DNA of 64,000 nucleotides, taken from assembly GCF_000745835.1 (NCBI RefSeq), contig NZ_JQKB01000013.1, positions 62,001 through 126,000 on the forward strand, written 5' to 3'. The notes under the pieces are model-generated. The model saw nothing but the letters and a program-made list of their open reading frames with translations, had not been told where the DNA came from and ran no database searches. Position numbers and translations under genes: made by a program. This document shows, piece after piece, positions 18,825 to 28,480 of this stretch; within the stretch, counting starts at the first letter, position 1; each line of letters starts with the position of its first letter. The DNA comes from Belnapia moabensis DSM 16746 (lineage in GTDB: Bacteria > Pseudomonadota > Alphaproteobacteria > Acetobacterales > Acetobacteraceae).

Positions 18825-18919
18825 GGCGGCCTCCGATCGGCTAAGGGGAGTCCGCGGCTTTCTAGCGCGCCTTTTCGGGCGCGTCCCCTGTGCCGGGCCG
18901 CATGGCAGGAGAAAGCGCA

Positions 18920-19612
18920 ATGCTGGGCAGATCGGGCGTCCTCCGGGGCATGGCGGCCCTCGCGCTGTTGCTTGCCGCCACCCCCGCCCTGGCGCAGATG
19001 GCCGCCCTGCCGCCCCCGGTCGCCACGACGCCGGATGCCTCGGCGCTGAACCTCACCCAGCGCGGCATCCCCGCCGAGGCCTCGGCCGAGAACGGCGTGC
19101 TGGCCCGCGAGCGGGCGCTGGCCGCCGGCCGCCGCACCGCCTGGGAACGGGCGCTGAGCGAGGCCGGGCTGCCGCCGGTCAACCTCTCCGACCAGCGGCT
19201 CGAGGACATGGTCCGCTCCATCGTCATCGAGCAGGAGCGCACGGCGCCGACCCGCTACACCGGCCGCATCACCGTGGTCTTCGACCCCAACCGGGTGCGC
19301 TCGGCGCTCGGCGGCAGCGTCACCGTGCCGGGCGCCTCGCCGCCCCCTGTCGCCGCCGGCGCCCCGGCCTCGAATTGGATCGAGGCCAGGGCCATCTACC
19401 GCTCCATGGGTGAGTGGCTCGAACTCCAGCGGCGGCTGCGCGGGGCACCCCCGGTCGCCTCGGTCGATATCCAGGCGATCGCGGTGGATGCGGCGCGGCT
19501 GCGCCTCGGCCTGCGCGCCCCGCCGCCCGAGGCCGCGGCGCTGCTTGCCGCCATCGGCATCGCGCTGGAACAGGCGGGCCCCGCCTGGCGGCTGGGCCTT
19601 GCCGGAAGCTGA
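18920..19612 (+). CDS. DUF2066 family secreted protein
   Basis: A 230-residue protein with a signal peptide ([20 protein letters not shown]...ALAQ). The following region is typical of DUF2066: [40 protein letters not shown], then [16 protein letters not shown]. Function is unknown in all cases I know of. The gene commonly lies between purM and a phosphatidyltransferase in Rhodospirillales, as here. AGGAG lies about nine bases before the ATG at 18920, so earlier GTG/ATG codons are not used. Divergent from purM across 95 bases. Confidence 0.85.
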   Translation: MLGRSGVLRGMAALALLLAATPALAQMAALPPPVATTPDASALNLTQRGIPAEASAENGVLARERALAAGRRTAWERALSEAGLPPVNLSDQRLEDMVRSIVIEQERTAPTRYTGRITVVFDPNRVRSALGGSVTVPGASPPPVAAGAPASNWIEARAIYRSMGEWLELQRRLRGAPPVASVDIQAIAVDAARLRLGLRAPPPEAAALLAAIGIALEQAGPAWRLGLAGS

Positions 19613-19643
19613 CACCCGCCGGACCGAGCAGGCGCCGCCGCAT

Positions 19644-20195
19644 GTGCTCGTCACCCTGCCCAACCTCATCACCCTGGCGCGGCTCTGCGCCGTGCCGGCC
19701 ACCATCTGGCTGATCCTGCACCGCCGCCTCGACCTTGCCTTCTATGTGTTCGTCGGCGCCGGCATCTCGGACGGCGTCGATGGCTGGCTGGCGCGGGTGA
19801 CCAATACCCGCAGCGCGCTCGGGGCGATGCTCGACCCGGTGGCGGACAAGGCGCTGCTGGTCTCAGTCTATGTGACGCTCGCCGCCATCGGCGGGCTGCC
19901 GGACTGGCTCGCCATGCTGGTGGTGTTCCGCGACCTGCTGATCGTCGGCGGCGTGCTGGTGCTCTGGGGGCTCGGCCAACCGCCGCGCATCCGCCCGCTG
20001 CTGGTCTCGAAGCTGAACACCTGCGCGCAGATCGCGCTAGCCGCCCTCGCCCTCCTGATCCTCGGCTTCGGCCTGGCCGCGGACGGGCTGCTGACCGGGC
20101 TGACCTGGGCGGTCGCGCTGACGACGCTCGCCTCGGGCATCGCCTATGTGGTTTCGGCCGTCCATTGGACACATCATCCACCGCCACGGCCATGA
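19644..20195 (+). CDS. CDP-alcohol phosphatidyltransferase family protein
   Basis: A 183-residue membrane enzyme with the complete CDP-alcohol phosphotransferase motif at about residues 46-71: D-GV-DG-WL-AR-x8-G-AML-D-PVA-D. It starts LVTLPNLITLARL, like phosphatidylglycerophosphate synthase, and has about five hydrophobic helices. It transfers a phosphatidyl group from CDP-diacylglycerol to an alcohol; PgsA-type activity is likely but not proven from sequence. GTG at 19644 is the probable start. The stop overlaps the next ATG by four bases. Confidence 0.88.
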   Translation: MLVTLPNLITLARLCAVPATIWLILHRRLDLAFYVFVGAGISDGVDGWLARVTNTRSALGAMLDPVADKALLVSVYVTLAAIGGLPDWLAMLVVFRDLLIVGGVLVLWGLGQPPRIRPLLVSKLNTCAQIALAALALLILGFGLAADGLLTGLTWAVALTTLASGIAYVVSAVHWTHHPPPRP

Positions 20196-21355
20196 ATCTC
20201 GTCCCGCCCCAGCCCCCGGCCATGAAGCCCGAACCGCCACCGCTGCCTCTTCCAGGGGCGCGCCCGCGCACCGCGCCGCCGGTGGCGACGCGCGCCCAGC
20301 GGGTGGCCCTCGCGCTCGGCGTCGCGGGCGGGCTGTTGCTGACCTTCTGGCTCTTCTCGCCGATCCTCACCCCCTTCGTGCTGGCCGCCGTCATTGCCTA
20401 TTTCCTCGACCCGCCGGCGACGCGGCTGACCCGCATTGGCATCCCGCGCGGCGTCTCGGCGCTGCTGATGATCCTGGCGCTGGTGGCGCTCGCCCTGCTC
20501 TGCCTGCTGCTGCTCTACCCGCTGCTGGTCGCCCAGGTGACGGTGCTGATCCAGCGCCTGCCGGCCTATGTCCTCGGCATCGGCCAGGCGGTGCGCGATG
20601 CGCTGACCGCGCTCTCCGAGCGCCTCGGCCCCGATGTCTTCGACCAGCGCCTGCAGGACCTCGCGGTTGGCCAGGCAGGGGCGATCATCTCCTATCTCGG
20701 CACCTCGCTGGCGCGGATGATCACCGGCGGCATTGCCCTGTTCAGCGTCTTCACCCTGGTGACGGTGACGCCCGTCGTCGCCTTCTACCTGCTGCGCGAC
20801 TGGCCGCGGATCATCCGTCGGATAGATGCCTGGCTGCCCCGCCGCTCCGCCAACACCCTCCGCCAGCTCGCCCGCGACACCGACCGCGTGCTCTCCGCCT
20901 GGCTGCGCGGCCAGCTGCTCTGCTGCGCGCTGCTCGCCGTCTACTACGCCGCCGCCCTCTCCGCGGTGCGGCTGGAGCTCGGCCTGACGGTCGGGCTGAT
21001 GGCCGGCATCCTCTCCTTCATCCCCTATATCGGCTCCATCACCGGTCTTATCACTGCGCTGGCCCTGGCACTGGCGCAATTCGGCACCTGGAACGGCGTG
21101 CTGGTGGTGATGGCGGTCTTCGTCGCCGGCCAGGTGATCGAGGGCTACATGATCTATCCCTGGCTGCTCGGCGACCGTGTGGAGCTGCACGCCGTGTGGG
21201 TGATCTTCGCCCTCTTCGCCGGCGGCGTCGCCTTCGGCTTCCTTGGCGTGCTGCTGGCGGTGCCGCTGGCGGCGGTGATCGGCGTCATCACGCGCTACTG
21301 GTTGCGCCGCTACCTGGAAAGCCCGCTCTACCTCGACCCGCCGCGGACCGGTTGA
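20192..21355 (+). CDS. AI-2E/PerM family permease
   Basis: A 387-residue membrane protein. A proline-rich N-terminal tail precedes paired helices (about 45-65 and 85-120), a soluble helical stretch, a helix containing VTVTPVVAFYLLRDWPRI, and C-terminal helices including FIPYIGSITGLITALALAL and EGYMIYPWLLGDRVELHAVWVI. This is the PerM/AI-2E fold; family members export small molecules or ions, with few defined substrates. Start at 20192 (ATGA overlap with the upstream gene) rather than the in-frame TTG at 20165. Confidence 0.92.
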   Translation: MNLVPPQPPAMKPEPPPLPLPGARPRTAPPVATRAQRVALALGVAGGLLLTFWLFSPILTPFVLAAVIAYFLDPPATRLTRIGIPRGVSALLMILALVALALLCLLLLYPLLVAQVTVLIQRLPAYVLGIGQAVRDALTALSERLGPDVFDQRLQDLAVGQAGAIISYLGTSLARMITGGIALFSVFTLVTVTPVVAFYLLRDWPRIIRRIDAWLPRRSANTLRQLARDTDRVLSAWLRGQLLCCALLAVYYAAALSAVRLELGLTVGLMAGILSFIPYIGSITGLITALALALAQFGTWNGVLVVMAVFVAGQVIEGYMIYPWLLGDRVELHAVWVIFALFAGGVAFGFLGVLLAVPLAAVIGVITRYWLRRYLESPLYLDPPRTG

Positions 21356-22101
21356 TGCTCGACACCACGGCGCCGCTGCCGCGGCAGCTCGCCCTGCCGC
21401 TGCCCGCCTTCGCCCCCTTCGAGGCCGAGCCGGTGCTGGCCGATGACAGCAATGCCGAGGCCCTCGCCTGGCTCGCCCGGCCCGAGGCTTGGCCGGGCGG
21501 CCGCCTCGCGCTTCACGGCCCGGCCGCGACCGGCAAGACACTGATGCTGCGCGGCCTCGCCGCCCGGCGCGGCTGGCCGGTGCTGACCGGCCCGGCGCTG
21601 CGCGGCCTGCCGGAGCTGCCGCCCGGCCCCGGCCTCGCCCTCGACGACGCCGACTGCATGGCCGAGGAGGCCGCGCTCTTCCACCTGCTCAACCTCGTCG
21701 CCGAACGCGGCCAACTCCTGCTGCTCGCCGGCCGTGCCCCGCCGGCGCGCTGGCCGGTGGCGCTGCCCGACCTCCGCAGCCGCCTGCGCGCCATGCCTGC
21801 CGCCGGCATCCGCCCGCCCGGCGACGGGCTGCTCGCCGCCCTGCTGCGCCGCCATTTCGCCCGCCGCCAGCTCCGGGTGGAGGAGGGGGTGCAGGCCTGG
21901 CTGCTCGCCCGCCTGCCGCGCGAAGCCGCCGCCATTGCCGAGGCCGCCGCCAGGCTCGACCGCGCCGCGCTCGCCCTCGGCGGCCGCGTCACCCGGGCGC
22001 TGGCGCGTGCAACCCTGGCCGACCTGCCGGGCTTCGGTACGGATGACGAATCGATGTCACCGGCCGAGACCGACTGCCCGCCTCCCCCGACCCTGCTGTA
22101 G
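21355..22101 (+). CDS. hdaA: DnaA-related regulator HdaA
   Basis: A 248-residue AAA+ protein resembling domain III of DnaA. It starts with a hydrophobic QLALPLPAFAPF-type N-terminus that suits a DnaN clamp-binding motif (QLALPL), then Walker A HGPAATGKT, Walker B LALDDAD and a sensor-like DLRSRLRAM segment. It lacks the DnaA C-terminal DNA-binding domain. Hda proteins work with the sliding clamp to promote DnaA-ATP hydrolysis after initiation. Start codon overlaps the permease stop (TGATG). Followed by ppk1 nine bases downstream, the usual alphaproteobacterial order. Confidence 0.85.
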   Translation: MLDTTAPLPRQLALPLPAFAPFEAEPVLADDSNAEALAWLARPEAWPGGRLALHGPAATGKTLMLRGLAARRGWPVLTGPALRGLPELPPGPGLALDDADCMAEEAALFHLLNLVAERGQLLLLAGRAPPARWPVALPDLRSRLRAMPAAGIRPPGDGLLAALLRRHFARRQLRVEEGVQAWLLARLPREAAAIAEAAARLDRAALALGGRVTRALARATLADLPGFGTDDESMSPAETDCPPPPTLL

Positions 22102-22110
22102 GGTAGTCCG

Positions 22111-24294
22111 ATGAGCCTCGCCGAGACCCGCACCCCGCCCGCCGCCGAACCCGTCGCCGTGCCGCTGGAGCCCGAGCGCTTCATCAACCGGGAGCTCTCC
22201 TGGCTCGACTTCAATACCCGAGTGCTTGAGGAGGCCGGCAACGAGCACCACCCGCTGCTCGAGCGGCTGCGCTTCGTCGCCATCTCCGCCGCCAACTTGG
22301 ACGAGTTCTACTCCGTCCGCGTCGCCGGGCTGATCGGCCAGGAGCGCGCCGGCATCACCAGCCGCTCGCCCGACGGCCGCACCCCCTCGCAGCAGCTCGC
22401 CGCCATCCACGACCGTGCGGAGGTGCTGATCGAGGCCCAGCAGGCCGCCTGGCGCGCGTTGCGCGGCCTGATCCGCGAGGCCGGCATCATCGTCCTCCGC
22501 CCCGAGGAGCTGAGCGAGGCCGACCGCGCCTGGCTCGACGGCTGGTTCATGGAGCGCGTCTTCCCGGTCCTCACTCCGCTCGCGGTCGATCCGGCACATC
22601 CCTTCCCCTTCATCCAGAACCTCGCCGCCTGCATGGTGCTGAAGCTGGTGCGCGAGGAGGATGGCGGCACCATGCGCGCCCTGCTGCCGCTGCCGGCGCA
22701 GGTCGAGCGCTTCATCCGCCTGCCTCCCACGGAAGGCGAGAGCGCCATCCGTTTCCTCCTGCTCGAGGACCTGATCGAGCTCAGCCTGCGCCGCGTCTTC
22801 CCCGGCTTCATCCCGGCCGAGCACGGCTTCTTCCGCCTCATCCGCGACACCGACGTGGAGTTCGAGGAGGAAGCGGAGGACCTCGTCCGCTCCTATGAGA
22901 CGGCGCTGAAGCGCCGCCGCAGGGGCCGCGCCATCCGCCTCAGCGTCACCGCCGCCACGCCGTCCGACATCGTCGACTTCGTCATCGAGGAGCTGGACGC
23001 CGAGCGCAGCGGCGTCTTCGTGGTGGACGGGCTGCTCGGCCTCGACGACCTCCGTCAGCTCATCGTCGACGACCGGCCGGACCTGCTCTTCACCCCCTAC
23101 ACCCCGCGCTTCCCCGAGCGCATCCTCGACTATGGCGGCGACTGCTTCGCCGCGATCAAGGCGAAGGACATTGTCGTCCACCACCCCTATGAGAGCTTCG
23201 ACGTGGTGGTGCAGTTCCTCCGCCAGGCGGCGCGGGACCCGAATGTCGTCGCCATCAAGCAGACCCTCTACCGCACCAGCCGCGACAGCCCGATCGCCCG
23301 TGCCCTGATCGAGGCTGCGGAAGCCGGCAAGAACGTCACCGGCATCGTCGAGATCAAGGCCCGCTTCGACGAGGAGCGGAACATCGCCCTCGCCCGCGAG
23401 CTGGAAGCCGCCGGCGTGCAGGTCGTCTTCGGCTTCGTCGAGCTGAAGACCCATGCCAAAATGTCGCTCGTGGTCCGCCGCGAGGCTGGAGCACTCCGCT
23501 CCTACGCTCATTTCGGCACGGGCAACTACCACCCGATCACCGCGCGCATCTACACCGACCTGTCCTTCTTCACCGCCGACCCGGCGCTGACCGGCGATGC
23601 CGCGCGGCTCTTCAATTACATGACGGGTTATGCCCGGCCGGAGCGGATGGAGGGCCTCGCCTTCGCCCCGCTCACCATCCGCCCGACCCTGCTCGGCCTC
23701 ATCGAGCAGGAGCGCCGCTTCGCCGAGGAGGGCAAGCCCGCCGGCATCTGGCTGAAGATGAACAGCCTGGTGGACGAGCAGCTGATCGACGCGCTCTACG
23801 CCGCCTCGCGCGCCGGGGTGAAGATCGACTGCGTGGTGCGCGGCATCTGCTGCCTCCGCCCCGGCGTTCCCGGCCTGTCCGAGACCATCCGGGTGAAGTC
23901 CATCGTCGGCCGCTTCCTCGAGCATTCGCGCATCCATGTCTTCGGCAACGGCCACCGCCTGCCCTCGCGCCGGGCGCGGGTCTTCATCTCCTCGGCCGAC
24001 TGGATGGCGCGCAACATGGACTGGCGGGTCGAGACCATGGTGCCGGTCGAGAATGCGACCGTGCATGCCCAGGTCCTCGACCAGATCATGGTGGTGAACC
24101 TCAAGGACACTGCCCAGAGCTGGGAGCTGACCAGCGAGGCCACCTGGCACCGCCTGCCGCGTGGCCCGCAGCCGGTTTCGGCGCATGAGTATTTCATGAC
24201 CAACCCCTCCCTCTCCGGCCGCGGCAGCGCGTTGCACCGCAGCGGCCGGGCAGCGATGCGCAAGCCGCGCCCCGACCGCATCGCCCAGGACTGA
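22111..24294 (+). CDS. ppk1: Polyphosphate kinase 1
   Basis: A 727-residue PPK1. N-terminal domain [19 protein letters not shown]...[16 protein letters not shown]-binding region, and C-terminal catalytic domains with [26 protein letters not shown] (the autophosphorylated histidine) and [11 protein letters not shown]. It makes polyphosphate from ATP, reversibly. The ppx gene follows after five bases, giving a synthesis/degradation pair in one transcription unit. Confidence 0.97.
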   Translation: MSLAETRTPPAAEPVAVPLEPERFINRELSWLDFNTRVLEEAGNEHHPLLERLRFVAISAANLDEFYSVRVAGLIGQERAGITSRSPDGRTPSQQLAAIHDRAEVLIEAQQAAWRALRGLIREAGIIVLRPEELSEADRAWLDGWFMERVFPVLTPLAVDPAHPFPFIQNLAACMVLKLVREEDGGTMRALLPLPAQVERFIRLPPTEGESAIRFLLLEDLIELSLRRVFPGFIPAEHGFFRLIRDTDVEFEEEAEDLVRSYETALKRRRRGRAIRLSVTAATPSDIVDFVIEELDAERSGVFVVDGLLGLDDLRQLIVDDRPDLLFTPYTPRFPERILDYGGDCFAAIKAKDIVVHHPYESFDVVVQFLRQAARDPNVVAIKQTLYRTSRDSPIARALIEAAEAGKNVTGIVEIKARFDEERNIALARELEAAGVQVVFGFVELKTHAKMSLVVRREAGALRSYAHFGTGNYHPITARIYTDLSFFTADPALTGDAARLFNYMTGYARPERMEGLAFAPLTIRPTLLGLIEQERRFAEEGKPAGIWLKMNSLVDEQLIDALYAASRAGVKIDCVVRGICCLRPGVPGLSETIRVKSIVGRFLEHSRIHVFGNGHRLPSRRARVFISSADWMARNMDWRVETMVPVENATVHAQVLDQIMVVNLKDTAQSWELTSEATWHRLPRGPQPVSAHEYFMTNPSLSGRGSALHRSGRAAMRKPRPDRIAQD

Positions 24295-24299
24295 CCAGC

Positions 24300-25784
24300 A
24301 TGACCACTCCCGAAGCGCCCCGTTGCGGCGTCGTCGACCTCGGCTCGAACTCCGTCCGCCTCGTCATCTTCGAGGGCCGCGGGCGGAACCCGCAGGCCAT
24401 CTTCAACGAGAAGGCCGTGCTCGGCCTGGGGCGCGGCCTCCAGGCGACGGGCCAGCTGAACGAGGAGGCGATCGGCCCCGCGCTCACTGTCCTCGCCCGC
24501 TACCATGCCGTCGCGCGCGCCATGCACGCCGACCCGCTCGAGGTGGTGGCGACGGCCGCCGTGCGCGACGCCAGCAATGGCGAGGCCTTCACCGCTGCCA
24601 TGCAGGAGCGCATGCCGGGGCTCCGCATCCGCATCCTCACCGGCGAGGAGGAGGGCCGCCTCTCGGCCGATGGCGTGCTGCTCGGCTTCCCCGGCGCCGA
24701 TGGCGTGCTCGGCGATCTCGGCGGCGGCAGCCTCGAAGTGGTGCGCCTCACCGAGGGCTGGGTCGCCCGCGCCGCCTCGCTCCCCATCGGCGCCATCCGC
24801 CTCGCCGAGCGCGCTGGGGGCGAAGTGGCCCGTGCCCGCGCCATCGCCGAGGAGGAGCTGGCGAAGCAGCCCTGGCTCGCCGAGGGCGGCGGCCGCGACC
24901 TCTATCTCGTCGGCGGCGCCTGGCGGGCGCTCGCGCGGATGCACATCGCCCAGACCGGCTATCCGCTGGCCATCGTCCACCACTACGTCCTCCGCCGCGA
25001 GGAGGCGCGCGACCTTGCCGGCGTCGTCATGGCCGCCTCCCGCCGGGTGCTGGAGCGGATGGCCGGCGCCCCGCAGAAGCGCCTGGGCGACATGCCCTTC
25101 GCTGCGGTGACGATGCGCCGCCTGCTGCGGGCGACCGGCGCCGCCCGCGTCGTCTTCTCCGCCAATGGGTTGCGCGAGGGCTGGTATTCCCGCCTGCTGC
25201 CGGAGGCGGTGCGCCAGGATGACCCGATGCTCGCCGCCGCCCGCGACCTCGCCGCCGCCTGGGGCCGCGACCCGGATCTGCCGCCCGCGCTGATCGCCTG
25301 GACCGACCCGATCTTCCCCGACCAGGATCCGGCCGTGCGCGCCCTCCGCGAAGCCGCCTGCTGGGTCTCCGACATCGGCAGCCACGATCACCCGGAATAC
25401 CGGGCGGAGCAGGCCTTCCTCCGCATCCTCCGCCAGCACGGCGCCGGGCTCGACCACCATGCCCGCGCCTTCCTCGGTCTCTGCGCCGCACTGCGCTACG
25501 AGGCCGAGCCAAGCGCCCCCTTCCTCGGTCCGACCCGCGTGCTGCTCGACCTGCCGACCATCCGCCGGGCGGAGGCGCTCGGCGCCGCGCTGCGCCTGGC
25601 CTACACGCTCTGCGGCGGCACGCCCGCGCTGCTGGCCGGCACCCGGCTGGAGCGCCAGGGCGGCCGCCTCGTCCTCCGCCTCGCCGAGGGTACCGGCGTC
25701 TTCGCGGGCGAGAGCGTGCTGCGCCGCGTGGAGCAGCTCGGCGCCGTCCTCGGGCTGGAGGCGGTGGTGGAGGTCGAGGGGTAG
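24300..25784 (+). CDS. ppx: Exopolyphosphatase/Ppx-GppA phosphatase
   Basis: A 494-residue actin-fold phosphatase with GVVDLGSNSVRLVIFEG (phosphate-1 motif), LTGEEEGRLSADG, GDLGGGSLEVVRL (phosphate-2) and an HD-like helical C-terminal region (HHARAFLGLCAALRYE). It releases phosphate from polyphosphate and/or converts pppGpp. Its length and its place directly after ppk1 favour exopolyphosphatase. Confidence 0.94.
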   Translation: MTTPEAPRCGVVDLGSNSVRLVIFEGRGRNPQAIFNEKAVLGLGRGLQATGQLNEEAIGPALTVLARYHAVARAMHADPLEVVATAAVRDASNGEAFTAAMQERMPGLRIRILTGEEEGRLSADGVLLGFPGADGVLGDLGGGSLEVVRLTEGWVARAASLPIGAIRLAERAGGEVARARAIAEEELAKQPWLAEGGGRDLYLVGGAWRALARMHIAQTGYPLAIVHHYVLRREEARDLAGVVMAASRRVLERMAGAPQKRLGDMPFAAVTMRRLLRATGAARVVFSANGLREGWYSRLLPEAVRQDDPMLAAARDLAAAWGRDPDLPPALIAWTDPIFPDQDPAVRALREAACWVSDIGSHDHPEYRAEQAFLRILRQHGAGLDHHARAFLGLCAALRYEAEPSAPFLGPTRVLLDLPTIRRAEALGAALRLAYTLCGGTPALLAGTRLERQGGRLVLRLAEGTGVFAGESVLRRVEQLGAVLGLEAVVEVEG

Positions 25785-25809
25785 CGCCGCCCTCGCGGAG
25801 CCCTGGCCG

Positions 25810-26127
25810 CTACCGCTGCGTGTTCTGGTTCAGTCCCGGCTGCATGCCGGCATTGCCGGTGCCGAGCCGCCCGGCTTCCTCCGGCCGCCCGACATCCGGC
25901 CGGAGCGAGTTGCGATCCGCCTCGAGCGGCAGCACCTGCGCCGGCGGCACGATGGGCTGCGGCTCCCGCGCCGCCTCCGCCGCATCCCGCGCGCGATCCT
26001 GCTGCTCCTCGCGGTTGAGCTGGCGCGAGGCGCGCTCCGCCGGGGTCTGGGCGAGCGCCGGCCCGGTGGCCAGCGCGGCGGCGAGGAGCAGGAGGTGAGT
26101 GGCGATGGCGTGCGGCATGCCGGCCAT
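25810..26127 (-). CDS. Small secreted hypothetical protein
   Basis: A 105-residue protein with a signal peptide ending GPALAQ and a polar, charged mature part (QLNREEQQDRARDAAEAAREPQP, then a Pro-rich tail). GAAGG lies before the ATG at 26127. No family was recognised. It is the last gene of a four-gene run on the minus strand (28184 to 25810) containing a cysteine-rich secreted protein, a carbamoylase and a papain-like candidate. Confidence 0.65.
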   Translation of the reverse strand: MAGMPHAIATHLLLLAAALATGPALAQTPAERASRQLNREEQQDRARDAAEAAREPQPIVPPAQVLPLEADRNSLRPDVGRPEEAGRLGTGNAGMQPGLNQNTQR

Positions 26128-26163
26128 AGCGTTCAACCTTCGGTTCGGTTCCGTGCCTGTCCC

Positions 26164-26568
26164 CTACATGCAGTTGTAGAGCCGCATGCAGGAGAAGTAG
26201 CGCTGCTGGCACTGCCTCATGCAGCCGGCCCGGTCAGTCGGGGTGAAGGCCGGCGCGCTTGGGTTGGTGCTCCACATCGGCGGGCAGGCGACCTGGCAAG
26301 AGCTCTGCTGCGTAAGGCAGTTGTTGGCGATGGGCTGGGGGCAGCGCGGCAGCGCTTGGCCGCCGCCCTGCGGCGCCGGCGGCGCCACGGTCTCGCCGCT
26401 GCCACCCTCGGGTGGCAGCGGCGCCGGCTTGCCCCCGAACTGGGGTGTCGCCCCCACGGGCGGCAGCGCCTCCGGCTTGCCGGGCTGGGCCGCCGCCGTG
26501 GCGATGACGGGCATCGCCAGGGCCAGCAGCAACCGGATCGCGGCAAGGCGCATGGCTATCAGCTTCAT
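26164..26568 (-). CDS. Cysteine-rich secreted protein
   Basis: A 134-residue protein with a signal peptide (about residues 1-27, ...VIATAAAQ) and a Pro/Gly-rich segment. A C-terminal domain of about 60 residues has eight cysteines (CPQP, NNC, SSC, VACPP, AGCMRQCQQRYFSCMRLYNC). The even number and spacing suggest four disulphides in the periplasm or outside the cell. GGAG lies about nine bases before the ATG. No known family was recognised. Thirteen bases downstream of the carbamoylase stop, so probably co-transcribed with it. Confidence 0.72.
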   Translation of the reverse strand: MKLIAMRLAAIRLLLALAMPVIATAAAQPGKPEALPPVGATPQFGGKPAPLPPEGGSGETVAPPAPQGGGQALPRCPQPIANNCLTQQSSCQVACPPMWSTNPSAPAFTPTDRAGCMRQCQQRYFSCMRLYNCM

Positions 26569-26581
26569 CGTCTTCTCCGCC

Positions 26582-27544
26582 TCAGCCCTTCGGTGCCCAC
26601 TCCGGCGGCGCCATGCTGCCCGTCTGCCCGGTGATCCGCCCATAGGCCTCGACCCGCCGATGGGCGGCGAAGTTGAAGATCGTCCGCCGCCCCAGCTCGC
26701 ACATACCGAGGTCGCAGTCGGCGACGATCAGCTCGTCGCCCCAGCTCGTCGCCTGGGCCATGATCTCGCCCTGCGGGTTGACGATGATGGAATGGCCGAA
26801 GAGCTCATGCCCGTCCTCGTCGCCGGCCTTGGCGACGCCGGCCGCGAAGCAGGCATTCTGGTAGCACCCCGCCTGAATGGAGAGGTGGCTGTGGAAGACG
26901 CGCAGGTGATGCGCCTCGAAGCCGCGGTTCTCCATGTTGAGGCTCGGCGTGTTGTAGCCGAGCATGACCAGCTCGACCTGCTGCAGCCCGAGCACCCGCC
27001 AGGCCTCCGGCCAGCGCCGGTCGTTGCAGATCATCATGCCGATATTGACCTGCGCCTCGCCGACCGGGGCGCGGACCACCGGGAAGCCGAGATCGCCCAC
27101 CTCGAAATAGCGCTTCTCCAGGTGCTGCACGGTCCGCGTCGGGTCATACTCGGCATGCCCGGGCAGGTGGACCTTGCGGTATTTCAGCACCACCTCGCCC
27201 GAGGGGTGAACATAGACGGCTGTGTTGAAGCGCCGCCCCTCCGGCGTCCGCTCCGCATAGCCGAGATGGAAGCCGATGTTGAACTTCCGTGCCGCCTCGA
27301 AGAGCGGGGCGGTGGCGTTGGAGGGCAGGGCGGTCTCGTACCAGTGGTCCGCCTCCGCCAGGTCCTCATGATACCAGCGCGGGAAGAAGGTGGTGAGCGC
27401 GAGCTCGGGGAAGACCACCACCTCCGCCCCGCGCCGGTGCGCGGTCTCCATCAGCCGTACCATGCGTCCGACCGCGACATCGCGCCCTTCGGCCTTCTGG
27501 ATGGGTCCCAGCTGGGCGGCGGCGAGGACGAGGCGTCGGGACAT
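26582..27544 (-). CDS. Carbon-nitrogen hydrolase, N-carbamoyl-D-amino-acid hydrolase type
   Basis: A 320-residue nitrilase-superfamily enzyme with the Glu-Lys-Cys triad in VVFPELAL (Glu47), KYRKVHLPG (Lys124) and MMICNDRRWPE (Cys173). ICNDRRWPE and the preceding RYFEVGDLGFPV are characteristic of D-carbamoylases, which release ammonia and CO2 from N-carbamoyl-D-amino acids. Residue numbers match that family closely. Substrate remains an inference. Start at 27544, with GGAG about ten bases upstream. It lies 16 bases after the stop of a papain-like candidate gene, and a hydantoinase-type gene is 4 kb away. Confidence 0.88.
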   Translation of the reverse strand: MSRRLVLAAAQLGPIQKAEGRDVAVGRMVRLMETAHRRGAEVVVFPELALTTFFPRWYHEDLAEADHWYETALPSNATAPLFEAARKFNIGFHLGYAERTPEGRRFNTAVYVHPSGEVVLKYRKVHLPGHAEYDPTRTVQHLEKRYFEVGDLGFPVVRAPVGEAQVNIGMMICNDRRWPEAWRVLGLQQVELVMLGYNTPSLNMENRGFEAHHLRVFHSHLSIQAGCYQNACFAAGVAKAGDEDGHELFGHSIIVNPQGEIMAQATSWGDELIVADCDLGMCELGRRTIFNFAAHRRVEAYGRITGQTGSMAPPEWAPKG

Positions 27545-27560
27545 GGGCAAGGCTCCGTGG

Positions 27561-28184
27561 TCAGAGTGTGCTGCCGCCCCCGCCGCGTGGCCCGCCGATG
27601 GTCGGCACCACGGTCGCGTCGAGGGTGACGGCATAGGGTATCATCAACGGATCGGCCCCGGAGCCGATCGGTTCGAAATCCAGATAGCCGCTGTAGGACT
27701 TCCAGGCGACCGGGCTTTCGCTGACGATCTGGTCGTAGAGGTTGTTCGGCGTGTCGATGCCGTCCACCTCATGCGTCGAGATCAGCCCGGCCGCGTAGCA
27801 GGCGCGCGAGGCATGAGTGGAGCAGTTGTTGCCGGCGATGGTGAAGCCGTCCGTCTTGGCGCGCATGGCGAGCCAGGCATCGCGGAAGGCCTCCGCCCGG
27901 CGCTTGCCCACATCGAGCACCAGCATGGTGGAGATGCAGGGCTCCGCGCGGGCATTCGCCAGCGTCACGTAATGCCGGCGCTGGGTACGATAGGTGGCGT
28001 AGGAGAAGACGATGCCCTTGCCGCCCACCGCATCGGTGCCGAAATACCCCACCGGCGCGCCGCCCGGCAGGATGCAGTCGCTATGGCCACCATCCGGCGG
28101 GCCTTCGGTATGGGAGGGCTTGAAGCGCACGATATAGGCGATGGTCGTCTCGCCGTTGAAACGCAGCGTGATCGGGGAGGGCAT
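27561..28184 (-). CDS. Hypothetical protein, possible permuted papain-like hydrolase
   Basis: A 207-residue protein without a signal peptide or membrane helix. A histidine in PDGGHSDCILPGG near residue 35 and a cysteine in AGNNCSTHASRACYAAG near residue 130 follow the His-then-Asn-Cys order of circularly permuted papain-like folds (LRAT, YaeF, PPPDE types). That is a pattern match by eye, not a confident assignment. The C-terminus is Gly-rich. AGAAGG lies before the ATG at 28184. It heads a minus-strand operon with the carbamoylase and is divergent from an orphan gene across unusually AT-rich DNA. Confidence 0.6.
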   Translation of the reverse strand: MPSPITLRFNGETTIAYIVRFKPSHTEGPPDGGHSDCILPGGAPVGYFGTDAVGGKGIVFSYATYRTQRRHYVTLANARAEPCISTMLVLDVGKRRAEAFRDAWLAMRAKTDGFTIAGNNCSTHASRACYAAGLISTHEVDGIDTPNNLYDQIVSESPVAWKSYSGYLDFEPIGSGADPLMIPYAVTLDATVVPTIGGPRGGGGSTL

Positions 28185-28480
28185 GATCGGCCTTCTGTAA
28201 CTGGCCGATGCGGTATCGCACCGAATTTGGTGCGGCATCAACGACAGGGTGATGTAAGGAATTTCAATTTCATGCAGAGCCACGCCGGCCCGCGCCGCAC
28301 CGCAAGCGAGGCGGGAACGGCTGGCTCGCCGGGCGGAAACTGGCTAATCGGGGTTGAAATACCACCTGGGACCGCACGGAGCAGGATCGTGGCCAATTCG
28401 TTGAATTTGCCCGACGAAATCGACTTCTGGTTATCTTCAACCGCAGGAACGTTCATGCCAATGACCGCAACGGCCAGTTC

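Noticed and set aside
22057-24237. 726-residue minus-strand frame opposite ppk1
   Set aside because: Shadow of ppk1; no recognisable domain, and no ribosome site.
28185-28480. tRNA gene or attachment site as the cause of the AT-rich gap
   Set aside because: No cloverleaf, no CCA end and no flanking direct repeat was seen; the gap is better explained by the start of the frameshifted gene.
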